From assembly GCA_028278125.1 (NCBI GenBank), contig JANQEY010000199.1:5087-69086 (forward strand): a stretch of 64,000 bases of DNA. The letters run 5' to 3'. Positions 54,967-64,000 of this stretch are shown in pieces. The translations under genes and the position numbers were made by a program. The notes beneath the pieces were generated by a model that was not told where the DNA came from, made no database searches, and was given only the letters and a program-made list of their open reading frames with translations. The DNA comes from a bacterium (GTDB taxonomy: Bacteria; Electryoneota; Electryoneia; Electryoneales; Electryoneaceae). The first letter of the stretch is position 1. Each line of letters starts with the position of its first letter.

Positions 54967-56685
54967 CTAACGCAGGTAAACTACTTTTTTTATTATCTCT
55001 TCTGATAGTACTTTGTTTTTTAATGATATAAAATATATTCCACTTGATAAACCATCCGGTTTCCAGGTAAAACAATGTTCGCCTGGTCCAACTTTATCTT
55101 CTGCCAGATTAAATACTTCTTGCCCAAGCAGGTTAAAAATTGAAATATTTACTAGATCCAAATACGAAGTTTCCATTCTTATCTGTACTTCATTATTAAA
55201 CGGGTTAGGCCAACAGGATAAAGATATTTTGCCTGGCAAATTCATCCTGGTATCTAAATTTGGGGCTGTATTTACAGGTAATCCCAAATCACCTTCCGGG
55301 CTTAGGATATTCGCCACAATCGTTACTTCTTCATCAGAGTATTCTTTCGCCCATACTACAAAAATATTACCCAAATTATCGTTTAAAAGCATCCAATCCT
55401 CAGAAGCAACAGTATCCATGATTGCACTCCAGTTAAAAGCACCCAGGGTATCCCATTTAAACACGTGGAAATCAGTATCGTATGAATAGGGTTTATTATA
55501 TATTCCCCATTGTCGTAAAGTGAAATATCCGGGATGTATTAATGCATCCAATAGAATACTTTCCCCTGGCAATGTAGGTTCCAGATCACTATTTAGATGA
55601 ACATAATTATACGCATTTTGATCTGAAACAATTATAAATCCATAAGAATCAGTCCCGACTTTTTGAATGTTAGAAACTCTTTCAAAACCCTGCAGAGAAT
55701 ATCCATCATCCCATGGCAGATTACCAAGCGTTGAAATTCCTGTTATATGAATCTGTGTCCTTTCTTCATTTGAACCAGCTATCAATGCTGTACCCTGCGC
55801 CCAACAATCGCATAGCCGATCAATATAGATAAGACTATCTGGTAGTTCTATTTCCCCATGATTCCATGATAACACCCAATTTGAGTTCATATGCATAATC
55901 TCATCTTGAGAATCTATAAACCAGCCTCCATCTCCATCCTCAACATTTGGTGATCCCCATAATTCAAGCTCTTGATTCTCTTCCCATACAGGATTACCCC
56001 CCATGTCATATTCTTGCGCATAAATTCCTCCAGGCCAACCGAATTCATGATCAATCACCCATATTATCATCACGTTACCATTTGATTGAATCCTTAGTAA
56101 ACGAATAAGGAAAAATTCAACATCATGATGGCTTCTCTGATCCTGAACAATAATCCCGCTTTCACCCCAGGCCGGTCCATTAGCATCCATTCTTTGCATG
56201 CGGATTTCATTATTATAATATCCCCATTCACCCTCATCTGCGTCACGGTAGTCTGACCATGCTACCCATACATTTCCAATTCCATCTGTTACCATTTTAT
56301 GATTGTATCTATGATTATAAGTTGAATCTACATACATTGGACCATCGCCATCCGGATGCGATGGCCAGCGAACGTTCCCCTCTTGATCAATCCCCTGCAA
56401 GTATAAATAGTTCAAATAAGAATTTGGTCTCGAATAGGCAGTCTCTATGAGTATATAGAACCCGTCCTCTCCATCTTTAATGACCATGAGCGGTTCTTCA
56501 TAACCTCCAGAACCACCAAGTTGAATATTTGAATATTGTTCTGTAGGCCATTCCGAATATGATTCACATGGTAAGCAGAAACAGAAAGCAAGAATAAGGA
56601 CAACAAGTAATTTAAATCGAGAAAGAGTATTCCTGTTAAAACCGAGTTCACAGGAAAAGAAAAAGCCAGCTATTTGTGTACTCAT
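54967..56685 (-). CDS. Secreted protein with type IX sorting domain
   Basis: A 572-residue exported protein with a long N-terminus leading to a signal peptide (LVVLILAFCFCLPCES). The mid part contains beta-propeller-like repeats with VTDGIGNVWVAWSDYRD type segments. A sorting domain, beginning CWPNPFNNEV, closes the protein. The start is ATG 56685 behind GGGGGGA (GTG 56688 adjoins it). The role is unknown; there is no catalytic motif. Confidence 0.82.
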   Translation of the reverse strand: MSTQIAGFFFSCELGFNRNTLSRFKLLVVLILAFCFCLPCESYSEWPTEQYSNIQLGGSGGYEEPLMVIKDGEDGFYILIETAYSRPNSYLNYLYLQGIDQEGNVRWPSHPDGDGPMYVDSTYNHRYNHKMVTDGIGNVWVAWSDYRDADEGEWGYYNNEIRMQRMDANGPAWGESGIIVQDQRSHHDVEFFLIRLLRIQSNGNVMIIWVIDHEFGWPGGIYAQEYDMGGNPVWEENQELELWGSPNVEDGDGGWFIDSQDEIMHMNSNWVLSWNHGEIELPDSLIYIDRLCDCWAQGTALIAGSNEERTQIHITGISTLGNLPWDDGYSLQGFERVSNIQKVGTDSYGFIIVSDQNAYNYVHLNSDLEPTLPGESILLDALIHPGYFTLRQWGIYNKPYSYDTDFHVFKWDTLGAFNWSAIMDTVASEDWMLLNDNLGNIFVVWAKEYSDEEVTIVANILSPEGDLGLPVNTAPNLDTRMNLPGKISLSCWPNPFNNEVQIRMETSYLDLVNISIFNLLGQEVFNLAEDKVGPGEHCFTWKPDGLSSGIYFISLKNKVLSEEIIKKVVYLR

Positions 56686-56775
56686 CACATTCCCCCCAAG
56701 ACATTTTGGTAGATTCGTATTATAAACTACATTTTTCAGTACACATAAAACAAGCGTAATCGGAATATTATCATC

Positions 56776-57990
56776 TTATTCGGTAAGATTGATTAAAATA
56801 TCGCTAATAGCTTTTGAAGCTTTTGCCAGCTTGACACAATCTGCAAGTTCAGGTCTGTCTTTAGGAGTATGTGTAATTTCCGAACACAACTGCGTAAAAT
56901 TACCTGAAGTAATTGCAACAGCCGGAACTCCCTGCATTGTAAATATCGAATGATCACCCTGCACCCACGGTTCTCCATGGATAAATTCATCATCGGCGTC
57001 AAATGTTTTCTTAATGATGGAATCAAAATGTTCAGGGCAGTTATACAGTGAGAAAGCGGTTCGGGCGTCTTTAAAACCTGCCCCATCAATGTTTATCACC
57101 AGTTTAATATCCCTGGTACTATCACCGAGAGATTTGAGATATTGTGTCTGTCCCGGTGCAGAATAATAGTCTTCACCGTTAAATGCTATTATTTCAATTA
57201 TTGTATCATTCGAATAATCCTTCAGCAGTTCCGCGGTTCCAAGGAGAGTTATTATTCCTGTCGCATCGTCCAACGCTCCCGGTGTGTCTTTTTTAGAATC
57301 GATATGTGCAAATACAAGAATCTTGTTTGACTGGTCGGATCCTTTCGAAGCAATAACATTACAACCTGTTGCGGGAATTCTTTTGGATTCGAAAGAGAGA
57401 TGTATCTCATCGCCTGCAAAATTCAGTAACTCTTTTCCTTCAACATCCTTCATATAAACTGAGGGGATATCAAAATCACCATCTTCGAACATGGGGAAGG
57501 GGTACATACTTCCGGCAAGTTGTGGATTTTTTCCAGTAGCGCAGATTAAAGCGGCTGGCTGCTTTTCCTCCAGGATTCGATGAATTATTTGATGTTCTTC
57601 AGGATTATAAAAAACATAGTTTTTAGGCAATATCTGTTCCCTGGCAATGTCTCCATGAAGCAGTACAATCTTACTGGTTATATCTCCATTTTCCAGCTCA
57701 TCAATATTAGAGACAGGAACAAGTTCAGCCTCGATATCGCAAGGCAGGGAGTAAGGACTAACGTGAGCATTCCATTTTTTACCACCTACTTCTAACAAAA
57801 CAGCGCCAAACTCCCAGTCAATACAATCGAATGGAGGAGATGAGGTTTTGAAGCCAAAAGATGAGATTACCTTTTCGAAATATTTAGTCGCTTGATGATT
57901 TCCCTCGCTTCCCACATGCCGGTTAGATACCTGGTTGCAGAGATAGTCAAGATAAGATTCCAGTTTATTCGTTAAATACAACTCATCCAT
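56776..57990 (-). CDS. M28-family peptidase with PA domain
   Basis: Zinc aminopeptidase-like protein of 404 residues. A PA-like insert precedes the M28 domain. Likely zinc and catalytic residues are in AHIDSKKDTPGALDDATG, FNGEDYY, NIDGAG and EITHTPKD. No signal peptide is seen, so it is probably cytosolic. ATG 57990 follows GAGG; the gene overlaps the PadR gene stop by eight bases, so the two are co-translated. Confidence 0.87.
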   Translation of the reverse strand: MDELYLTNKLESYLDYLCNQVSNRHVGSEGNHQATKYFEKVISSFGFKTSSPPFDCIDWEFGAVLLEVGGKKWNAHVSPYSLPCDIEAELVPVSNIDELENGDITSKIVLLHGDIAREQILPKNYVFYNPEEHQIIHRILEEKQPAALICATGKNPQLAGSMYPFPMFEDGDFDIPSVYMKDVEGKELLNFAGDEIHLSFESKRIPATGCNVIASKGSDQSNKILVFAHIDSKKDTPGALDDATGIITLLGTAELLKDYSNDTIIEIIAFNGEDYYSAPGQTQYLKSLGDSTRDIKLVINIDGAGFKDARTAFSLYNCPEHFDSIIKKTFDADDEFIHGEPWVQGDHSIFTMQGVPAVAITSGNFTQLCSEITHTPKDRPELADCVKLAKASKAISDILINLTE

Positions 57991-58534
57991 TATTAACCTC
58001 ATTTTTCAATTCTTCCAGGTATTCTTTCACCCATTTTATCTCGCCCTCGAATATCCTGATCGGTCTGCGCGACAATGCTAACTTATGAGTAACGCAATTA
58101 ACACTCTTGAGATAATCATCCAGCTTACCGTAGTCTTGGATCTTTTTTTCCAATGCAAGTTTGTATTCTTCCAGACATACGATCGCTTTATCGCGTTTGA
58201 TCACCGCCAGGTTGGATATTGCCAGATCCATCTGCCATTTCATGTGCTCAGGTACACTGAGGATTTTTCTCACCTTCCAACGCAATACGTTAAGCCCATC
58301 TTTTGAAACTGAATAGACCTTCCTGGCACGATTCTCTTCACTGATTTCCGTTTCTGCTGAAACCAGGTTGTCTTTCTCCAGCTTACGTAACAATTTGTAA
58401 ATAGAGGACATTGATAAATCTGTCCAGAACCTCATATCTCTTTGACGGACATCTATTTCTACCTGGTAAGGATGTTTTGGCCCTTCTGCCAGCAATCCCA
58501 ATAATGCCGTTTCCGCATTTGTCAGATCACGCAT
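57983..58534 (-). CDS. PadR-family transcriptional regulator
   Basis: A 183-residue PadR-like regulator: N-terminal winged helix (AETALLGLLAEGPKHPYQVE), a dimer helix, and the C-terminal helical domain of the Vir_act_alpha_C type. It overlaps the M28 peptidase gene, which it may co-regulate. The start is ATG 58534 behind GGAGAG. The operator at 58552 suggests self-repression. Confidence 0.9.
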   Translation of the reverse strand: MRDLTNAETALLGLLAEGPKHPYQVEIDVRQRDMRFWTDLSMSSIYKLLRKLEKDNLVSAETEISEENRARKVYSVSKDGLNVLRWKVRKILSVPEHMKWQMDLAISNLAVIKRDKAIVCLEEYKLALEKKIQDYGKLDDYLKSVNCVTHKLALSRRPIRIFEGEIKWVKEYLEELKNEVNNG

Positions 58535-58551
58535 AATTATCTCTCCTCTAC

Positions 58552-58579
58552 TGTACTACTATAATATAGTAATAGTACA
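58552..58579 (-). promoter_or_regulatory. Candidate PadR operator
   Basis: An inverted repeat TGTACT...AGTACA (58552-58557, 58574-58579) encloses ACTATAATATAGT (58558-58570), itself a perfect odd palindrome. PadR sites are often of this TGTACTA-TAGTACA kind. It lies just upstream of the padR gene start at 58534. Confidence 0.65.
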
Positions 58580-58779
58580 ATATAGTTTCAGTATCATAAA
58601 CAGATCCGTCTCGAGAGCCATTTATACAGGTTTTTATCGGTTTTTGAAACGAAATAGAGTTTCTGCGGTTTAACTCTTGTAAGATAGTTAGGAGTACCTT
58701 ACTTTGTAGAAACATCTAATCTGAAAATTGATTAGGATCATTATTTTAAATTGGATAATTTGAATAAGAGGAGAATAAA

Positions 58780-59253
58780 ATGTCGACAGTAAAACCTATT
58801 CCTGAAGGATACAGAACAATTACACCGCACCTGGTTATACGCAATGGTGAAGAGGCAATTGAGTTTTATAAAAAGGCTTTTGGTGCTGAAGTCGTTTACG
58901 TTATGCCTGGTGAAGATGGAAAGGGCGTTATGCACGCGTCGTTGGTTATTGGTGATTCACGTTTTATGATCGCTGATGAAATGCCTCATATGGAAAGATG
59001 GCTTTCCCCTGATTCGCTGAATGGAACTACAATGGGAATTCATCTCTATGTCGAAGATGCGGATGCGGCATATCAGCAGGCCATTGATGCCGGTGCAACC
59101 TCTGCAATGGAGCCGATGGATACCTTCTGGGGTGACCGTTACGGGATGTGTTTTGATCCATATGGGCATGCCTGGACAATCGCTACCCACAAGGAAGATT
59201 TGACCCCTGAACAGATGGATGAAAAATATAAAGAGTGGAAGGCTAATTGCTAG
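58780..59253 (+). CDS. VOC-family protein (PhnB/YdhR-like)
   Basis: A 157-residue glyoxalase-fold protein. Family stretches are TPHLVIRNGEEAIEFYKKAF near the start and WGDRYGMCFDPYGHAWTIAT near the end. PhnB-like proteins have the fold, but the reaction is often unknown. ATG 58780 follows AGAGGAGA. It is followed after 30 bases by the DNA alkylation repair gene, so the two may share a transcript. Confidence 0.85.
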   Translation: MSTVKPIPEGYRTITPHLVIRNGEEAIEFYKKAFGAEVVYVMPGEDGKGVMHASLVIGDSRFMIADEMPHMERWLSPDSLNGTTMGIHLYVEDADAAYQQAIDAGATSAMEPMDTFWGDRYGMCFDPYGHAWTIATHKEDLTPEQMDEKYKEWKANC

Positions 59254-59283
59254 CTCCACGAAGCATAAACAAGAGTAAGTCTG

Positions 59284-59967
59284 ATGAATTATAATGAAGT
59301 AATGGCTGAGCTTGAATCCCATGGTACAGAACAGAACCGTAAGATCTACAAAAGACATGGATCAGGCGATAACCTGTTCGGTGTCAGTTTTGCCAACCTG
59401 AACAAGATGAAAAAGAAGATTAAGGTAGATCATAGCCTGGCGACTCAGCTCTGGGACTCGGGTAACACAGATGCTCAATCGCTGGCTACGATGATAGTTG
59501 ATCCCTCTTTGATGAAAAAGACAGATCTTGAGAAATGGGCTAAAGATGTCAATTATTACCTGCTGGCGGATTTGCTGGCGGGTAATATTGTTATCAAAAC
59601 ACCCCATGCAGCCAGCTTGATGAAAAAATGGACAAAATCTAAACAGGAATACATCGGTCAATCTGGCTGGGACATTCTTGCACAACTTGCCATGCAGGAA
59701 AATGAACTCGATGATGAATTCTTTAAACCTTACCTCGAGACAATTGAGGAAAATATTCATCAATCGAAGAACCGTACAAAACACGCGATGAACATGGCGT
59801 TGATTTCAATAGGTATCAGGAATTCTAAGCTTCAAAAACTTGCAGTTTCTGCGGCTAAACGAATCGGTAAGGTAGATGTTGACCATGGAGAAACATCCTG
59901 TAAAACACCTGATGCAATTCAATATATTGAAAAGGCTGTAAAAAGAAAGAAAGCCAAAACGAAGTAG
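59284..59967 (+). CDS. DNA alkylation repair (AlkD-like) protein
   Basis: A 227-residue alpha-helical repeat protein of the AlkD family, which excises alkylated bases. Family features: N-terminal KIYKRHGSGDNLFGVSFANL, WAKDVNYYLLADLLAGN, and the C-terminal GETSCKTPDAIQYIEK. Not all family members are active glycosylases. It is downstream of the VOC gene. Confidence 0.85.
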   Translation: MNYNEVMAELESHGTEQNRKIYKRHGSGDNLFGVSFANLNKMKKKIKVDHSLATQLWDSGNTDAQSLATMIVDPSLMKKTDLEKWAKDVNYYLLADLLAGNIVIKTPHAASLMKKWTKSKQEYIGQSGWDILAQLAMQENELDDEFFKPYLETIEENIHQSKNRTKHAMNMALISIGIRNSKLQKLAVSAAKRIGKVDVDHGETSCKTPDAIQYIEKAVKRKKAKTK

Positions 59968-60009
59968 TAAAACATTTTTATGTTTTGCTGTTTCTACCTT
60001 CCTAATGCA

Positions 60010-60040
60010 ACAGGGATTCTTAGAAATTGAGAATCCCTGT
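60010..60040. repeat. Perfect inverted repeat after the AlkD-like gene
   Basis: ACAGGGATTCT / AGAATCCCTGT, 11 base pairs, with a nine-base loop. It has no T-tract on either strand, so it could be a weak terminator or processing signal. It lies 42 bases after the AlkD-like gene. Confidence 0.6.
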
Positions 60041-60261
60041 ATTAATATGCGTATTCTACTCACCCTGCTGTATATATATTTCACAATGCATGATATCTTC
60101 TCATTTCATTCCAATTCTAAAACGCCTGGATCAAATCTAGCAGCAATGGTAGTTACGGGGATAGTGCAATATGTGGCTGGTAAGTGGCATGGAATCTGCG
60201 TTTGTGCGGTTCTATAAACATATTTAACCGGTTTATGAGAAACACAGGGGGAATTAACTGG

Positions 60262-62007
60262 ATGTTACCTGCTACACCAAAGATCAGGCTAATAGTTTCA
60301 GTCGTCTTATTAAACCTACTTGTACTTTTTGCTCATGTCTGTACTGTCAGGGCTGTTGAATCAATCAATATCCCTGACTTCTTTCCTCAATACAAAATTA
60401 CTGTGAACAATGATCCCATGGATGGGTGCATTTATCTGAGCGGTCAAATCCAGGGGAGTTCCATCTCATTCCATTGTATAATGACAAATGATGGTCAGTT
60501 ACTTTACTATCAAATTGAGCATGAGCTCTCTATTTTTGGTTTTCATCCTTATCCGGATCGCCAGCAGATGAGCTTTTTCAAGTTTGGTGATCGATGTTGG
60601 TATCTCCAGGACCTCAACTTCGACATAGTTGATACACTCAGGGTAAATGGAGATTTTCGAACTGATAGTCATGAGTTGTATTTCGATGCGGACGGTCATG
60701 CCTGGATGATCGGACAGGAGGATGTCCTTGTTGATATGAGTGAAACTGTCGATGGTGGTCATCCGGAGGCGATTGTCATCGGGATGGTTATCCAGGAGTT
60801 GGATGAAAATGGTGAAATCCTTTTCGAATGGCATAGCCTTGACCATATACCCATTCTAGATACTGACCGGGAGGAAGTGGATTTAACTGAAGAAGTGATT
60901 GATTATATGCACTCTAATTCAATCTATGTTGATACAGATGGAAACGTAATTGTATCGAGTAGAAACCTGAACGAGGTAACGAAAATAGACTATGAGACGG
61001 GTGAGATCATCTGGAGATTAGGTGCAGGTCATGGAAACATGTTTACGTTTGTAGATGATGATCCTAATGAAGGATTTAATCTCCAGCATTTTGCACATCG
61101 TTTAGAAAATGATAATCTGCTGGTATTTGATAACGGCAAATTACATGATCCACCTGTTGCGAGCGCAAAAGAGTATGAACTTGATGAAGAGAACTTGATA
61201 GCGACTCGCGTATGGTCATATGAGCAGGATCCCTGGTCGATGAGCTTTGCAATGGGAAGTGCAAGCCGTCTGGAAAACGGCAATACAATTATCTGCTGGG
61301 GAGTTCCAGATCCTGATGATCCCCTTATTGCATCAGAGGTTACACCGGAAGGGGAAACAGCCTGGGAGATTGAATTTACTGAAGTTGATGATCGAAAAGT
61401 TCATTGTTATCGTGCATATCGAACAGAAATGACAGGAATTGCCGCAAAACCATACCTGACGTATGAAATTCGAGAGGATTCGTTATTATTCTATATGAAT
61501 CATTTTGGCGCCGATTCACTTTCTGGCTACCAGCTTTTCCTGGATACACATCCTGAACCTACAGAATTCTATGGTGAGTATGAGACTGGAAAAATTGTCC
61601 TGACAGACCTGGAGCCCGGACGATACTATTTTGCACGGATAAAGAGTATTCAGGATAATCAAACAAGTGATTATTCCAATAGAGTTCAGTTCAGGTATAG
61701 TGGAACTCCTGTTGAAGAACAAACTCCCCCGGCATATTCGGAACAGCATAATAAGTTAGGAATCTGGCCGAATCCGGCAAATCCTCAATCGACTATCCAG
61801 ATAGATATATCACAACCTTCATATATAAAATTGTCTGTCGTCAATCTACTCGGCAGAGAAGTAGATACCATCTATGCAGGACAACTCTTAGCAGGAAATC
61901 ATTCATTTGTATTCAATGGTAAACAACTGGCAAATGGCATCTATTTCGTAACAGCCATGTGCGACCAACAGTTAAAAACCGTTGAAAAAGTTTTGCTGCT
62001 TCAGTAG
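60262..62007 (+). CDS. Secreted arylsulfotransferase-like protein with type IX sorting domain (copy 1)
   Basis: A 581-residue exported protein resembling arylsulfotransferase (ASST) beta-propellers. It has a signal peptide (about 1-36) and propeller repeats with HELYFDADGHAWMIG, NEVTKIDYETGEIIWRLG, HRLENDNLLVFDNG and SRLENGNTIICWG. A fibronectin-like region and a sorting domain with WPNPANPQ follow. ASSTs move sulfate between phenols using an active-site His. ATG 60262 follows AGGGGGA. It is 100 bases from a paralogue of similar length. Confidence 0.83.
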   Translation: MLPATPKIRLIVSVVLLNLLVLFAHVCTVRAVESINIPDFFPQYKITVNNDPMDGCIYLSGQIQGSSISFHCIMTNDGQLLYYQIEHELSIFGFHPYPDRQQMSFFKFGDRCWYLQDLNFDIVDTLRVNGDFRTDSHELYFDADGHAWMIGQEDVLVDMSETVDGGHPEAIVIGMVIQELDENGEILFEWHSLDHIPILDTDREEVDLTEEVIDYMHSNSIYVDTDGNVIVSSRNLNEVTKIDYETGEIIWRLGAGHGNMFTFVDDDPNEGFNLQHFAHRLENDNLLVFDNGKLHDPPVASAKEYELDEENLIATRVWSYEQDPWSMSFAMGSASRLENGNTIICWGVPDPDDPLIASEVTPEGETAWEIEFTEVDDRKVHCYRAYRTEMTGIAAKPYLTYEIREDSLLFYMNHFGADSLSGYQLFLDTHPEPTEFYGEYETGKIVLTDLEPGRYYFARIKSIQDNQTSDYSNRVQFRYSGTPVEEQTPPAYSEQHNKLGIWPNPANPQSTIQIDISQPSYIKLSVVNLLGREVDTIYAGQLLAGNHSFVFNGKQLANGIYFVTAMCDQQLKTVEKVLLLQ

Positions 62008-62106
62008 CTGTTTAAGAGCAAAAAGGTTTTGCTATTTAAGAAAACAATTTTACATTTGTTGAATTAATTTACTAACTACTTGAGAACTGTTTCAGGGGAG
62101 GAAAAA

Positions 62107-63864
62107 ATGTTACGTGGATTTACAGCTTTGCTGATGATTATTGCGTGTTATTTCGTTGTACCCGTATCGGCTCTGGATGTAGTAGTACCAGAAGAGTTTT
62201 TTGATTATTCCATCGATATCAACGTAGATCCCTTTGATGGATATAATTTCATGGCTCCAGGTGCAAGGGATGCTAACGGGGATCGTTATTCATTTGTTAC
62301 GATAATGGATAATGATGGTGAGATTGTCTATTTCAAAAAAACTCCACCGGGATCATATTTCTATAATTTTACCCCATTCCCGGAATTAGGATTGTTTGCG
62401 TACGTGGATCGGAACAGCGATCCTTCAAAATATTATGTCATGGATCTCACCTATACCCTGGTTGACTCTATCATTCCTGCAAACGGTTTTCCGCTTGATA
62501 ACCATGAAATACTAATCTTCGGCGAAGATGAAGACCGCCGTTATTGGGTTATCGGCGACGATGAACGTCCGATTGATATGAGTGAAATAGTTGAGGGTGG
62601 CGATCCTGACGCTATCGTTCTCGGGATGGTTATCCAGGAACTTGATGCAGACGGTGGAGTCATCTGGGAATGGAAAAGCCTTGACCATACGGACGAAATC
62701 CCGATTACCGATGCCGAAGGATACCGTGACCTGACAGATGACTACATTGATTATCTCCACACCAACGCTATCGAGATCGATACCGATAGCAACGTGATGC
62801 TTTCCCAGAGGGGAACCAGTGAGATAACAAAAATTAACTATGATACCCAGGAAGTGATCTGGCGTTGGGGTGGAGGACCTGGCAACATGTTTGACTTTGT
62901 CGACGATCTTCCCGGTCAGGATTCAGCGTTTTATCTCATGCATGATATCCGTCGTCTTGATAACGGTAATGTTGTTATTTTCGACAACGGGGGATTACGT
63001 GAAGAACAGGTTAGTTTTGCCAAGGAATATATCCTTGATGAAGAGAATCTTACTGCTACACTGGTCTGGTCCTATGCCCAGGATCCTGAATCCTACTCGC
63101 GCGCCCGGGGAGGACATCGTATCCTCGAGAATGGAAACCACTTAATCGGGTGGGGTTTAGGTAAATCCACGGACATTTATACTACAGAAGTCCGTGTCGA
63201 TGGTACTATTGAATGGCAGCTGACATTCCCTGATACCGAGTGGGAGCAGGAGGTTAACGATTATCGAGCCTACCGTTCGACAATGATAGGAATTGCAGCA
63301 CGTCCATATGTCATCGATGACGCTGATAACGAAGCGGTTACAGTTTATTGTAACTGGTTCGGTCATGAAGATGAGATAGCCTCCTACAATGTATATATGG
63401 ATGAAACTCCGGAAGCGACCACACTCTATGGAAATACTGATACCGGTATTATGGTTCTGGAAGGATTAACAAACCAGTCCCCCTATTATATCCGGATAAA
63501 AGCTGTTAATGGCGATGGTGAAGAAATCAGTGATTATTCGAACGAAGTTGAATCCGTTCCGACAAATGTAAAAGATCAGTATAACAATATATTGCCCAAG
63601 GCATACGTACTGGGCCAGAATTATCCCAACCCATTTAATCCAACAACACAGGTTGATATCAGTCTTCCAAATACCTCGAAGTTGATTGTTAAGGTATATA
63701 ACCTGCTAGGACAGGATGTAGCGGTTCTTTATAACGGGATTGCGACTGCTGGCGTTAAAAACCTGGCATTTGACGGCTCAGGATTGACCAGCGGTGTATA
63801 TCTTGTTCGTGCTGAAGTACCGGGAAAAATGAACCAGGTGAGGAAGATCGTTTTGATGAAGTAA
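62107..63864 (+). CDS. Secreted arylsulfotransferase-like protein with type IX sorting domain (copy 2)
   Basis: A 585-residue tandem paralogue with the same order: signal peptide (about 1-23), ASST-like propeller, fibronectin-like module (near 430-505) and sorting domain with NYPNPFNPTT. It keeps histidines in MHDIRRLDNGNV and GGHRILENGNH, the second of which is missing in copy 1 (SRLENGN). ATG 62107 follows AGGGGAGG. The two are probably recent duplicates and are co-oriented. Confidence 0.85.
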   Translation: MLRGFTALLMIIACYFVVPVSALDVVVPEEFFDYSIDINVDPFDGYNFMAPGARDANGDRYSFVTIMDNDGEIVYFKKTPPGSYFYNFTPFPELGLFAYVDRNSDPSKYYVMDLTYTLVDSIIPANGFPLDNHEILIFGEDEDRRYWVIGDDERPIDMSEIVEGGDPDAIVLGMVIQELDADGGVIWEWKSLDHTDEIPITDAEGYRDLTDDYIDYLHTNAIEIDTDSNVMLSQRGTSEITKINYDTQEVIWRWGGGPGNMFDFVDDLPGQDSAFYLMHDIRRLDNGNVVIFDNGGLREEQVSFAKEYILDEENLTATLVWSYAQDPESYSRARGGHRILENGNHLIGWGLGKSTDIYTTEVRVDGTIEWQLTFPDTEWEQEVNDYRAYRSTMIGIAARPYVIDDADNEAVTVYCNWFGHEDEIASYNVYMDETPEATTLYGNTDTGIMVLEGLTNQSPYYIRIKAVNGDGEEISDYSNEVESVPTNVKDQYNNILPKAYVLGQNYPNPFNPTTQVDISLPNTSKLIVKVYNLLGQDVAVLYNGIATAGVKNLAFDGSGLTSGVYLVRAEVPGKMNQVRKIVLMK

Positions 63865-63899
63865 CATAATCGCTGTTAGAATCTAAATATTTTGGGTGG

Positions 63900-63930
63900 C
63901 CCAGTTGGCTGTGACAACTGGGTTTACTTT
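63900..63930 (+). terminator. Rho-independent terminator
   Basis: Eight-base-pair stem CCCAGTTG / CAACTGGG with loop GCTGTGA, then TTTACTTT. It follows the arylsulfotransferase-like gene after 36 bases. Confidence 0.75.
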
Positions 63931-63952
63931 CGTTAATACAATTATCAAGCCT

Positions 63953-63989
63953 AGTAGCCCGGGTTCCCCCGAACCCGTCCTACTTTTTA
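63953..63989 (+). terminator. Second hairpin with T-run, possible dispersed repeat
   Basis: AGTAG-ccc-GGGTTC-CCCC-GAACCC-gtc-CTACT, then T-run. It could back up the terminator at 63900 or be a dispersed intergenic hairpin; no second copy occurs in the window. Confidence 0.5.
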
Positions 63990-64000
63990 TCCTCTAAATT

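Noticed and set aside
1..64000. tRNA or rRNA genes
   Set aside because: Apart from the tmRNA, no cloverleaf with a T-loop GTTCRANNC and matching acceptor stem was noticed by eye; a covariance search would be needed to exclude them.

Overview
The window looks like a piece of a Gram-negative bacterial chromosome of modest GC content, from a lineage in or near the Fibrobacteres-Chlorobi-Bacteroidetes superphylum or one of the uncultured phyla around it. Evidence: six proteins end in a type IX secretion (Por) C-terminal sorting domain with a PNPxN-type motif; there is a TonB-dependent receptor with a carboxypeptidase-like N-terminal domain, outer-membrane beta-barrels, and cytochrome c biogenesis system II (ResB/CcsA). 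Start codons include TTG and GTG, many with clear Shine-Dalgarno sequences. I cannot place the organism more precisely from this sequence alone.

Layout. 1-6006: a forward housekeeping run (YbeY, CorC/HlyC-type membrane protein, a B12-binding radical SAM/DUF2344 fusion, RNase G). 6032-6674: an iron-type DtxR regulator with its operator and a two-way terminator. 6695-16627: mixed genes (lone FlgB, YoaP-like acetyltransferase, secreted GH18 protein, Rid protein, DUF374 acyltransferase, XerC/D recombinase, secreted beta-helix protein, HypE-like protein, small membrane protein, DUF1858 protein). 16814-20143: an iron-uptake unit, with a DtxR-FeoA-FeoA regulator overlapping feoB, behind an operator of the same kind as at 6063. 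20158-25288: metabolic genes (M24 peptidase, DapF, SDR, transketolase). 25503-28060: a three-gene unit of ExeA-like ATPase, HD-GYP-like protein with altered metal ligands, and receiver-like protein. 28079-33153: FolC, LVIVD-repeat lipoprotein, HAD/P-loop fusion, RecO. 33179-38192: surface proteins. 38380-41435: NtrC-type two-component system. 41777-45464: ResB, a small membrane protein, CcsA, and an Rrf2 regulator. 45473-53487: envelope proteins, a 44-residue rubredoxin, an M23 peptidase and a CapA-like protein. 53674-54034: tmRNA. 54035-54930: an accessory insert carrying two small GIY-YIG nucleases. 54967-63864: secreted protein, M28 peptidase with PadR regulator, VOC protein, DNA alkylation repair protein, and two tandem secreted arylsulfotransferase-like proteins.

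The most unusual structure lies just downstream of the tmRNA gene. The last 22 bases of the tmRNA region are repeated exactly 846 bases downstream, and a third, degenerate copy lies between. Two GIY-YIG nuclease genes sit between the copies, and a 75-base repeat with two hairpins flanks the second nuclease. This resembles a mini-element integrated at the ssrA 3' end but lacking an integrase. Other points worth a second look are the paired iron-type operators, the altered active sites in the HD-GYP, SDR, YbeY and HypE-like proteins, and the isolated flgB.
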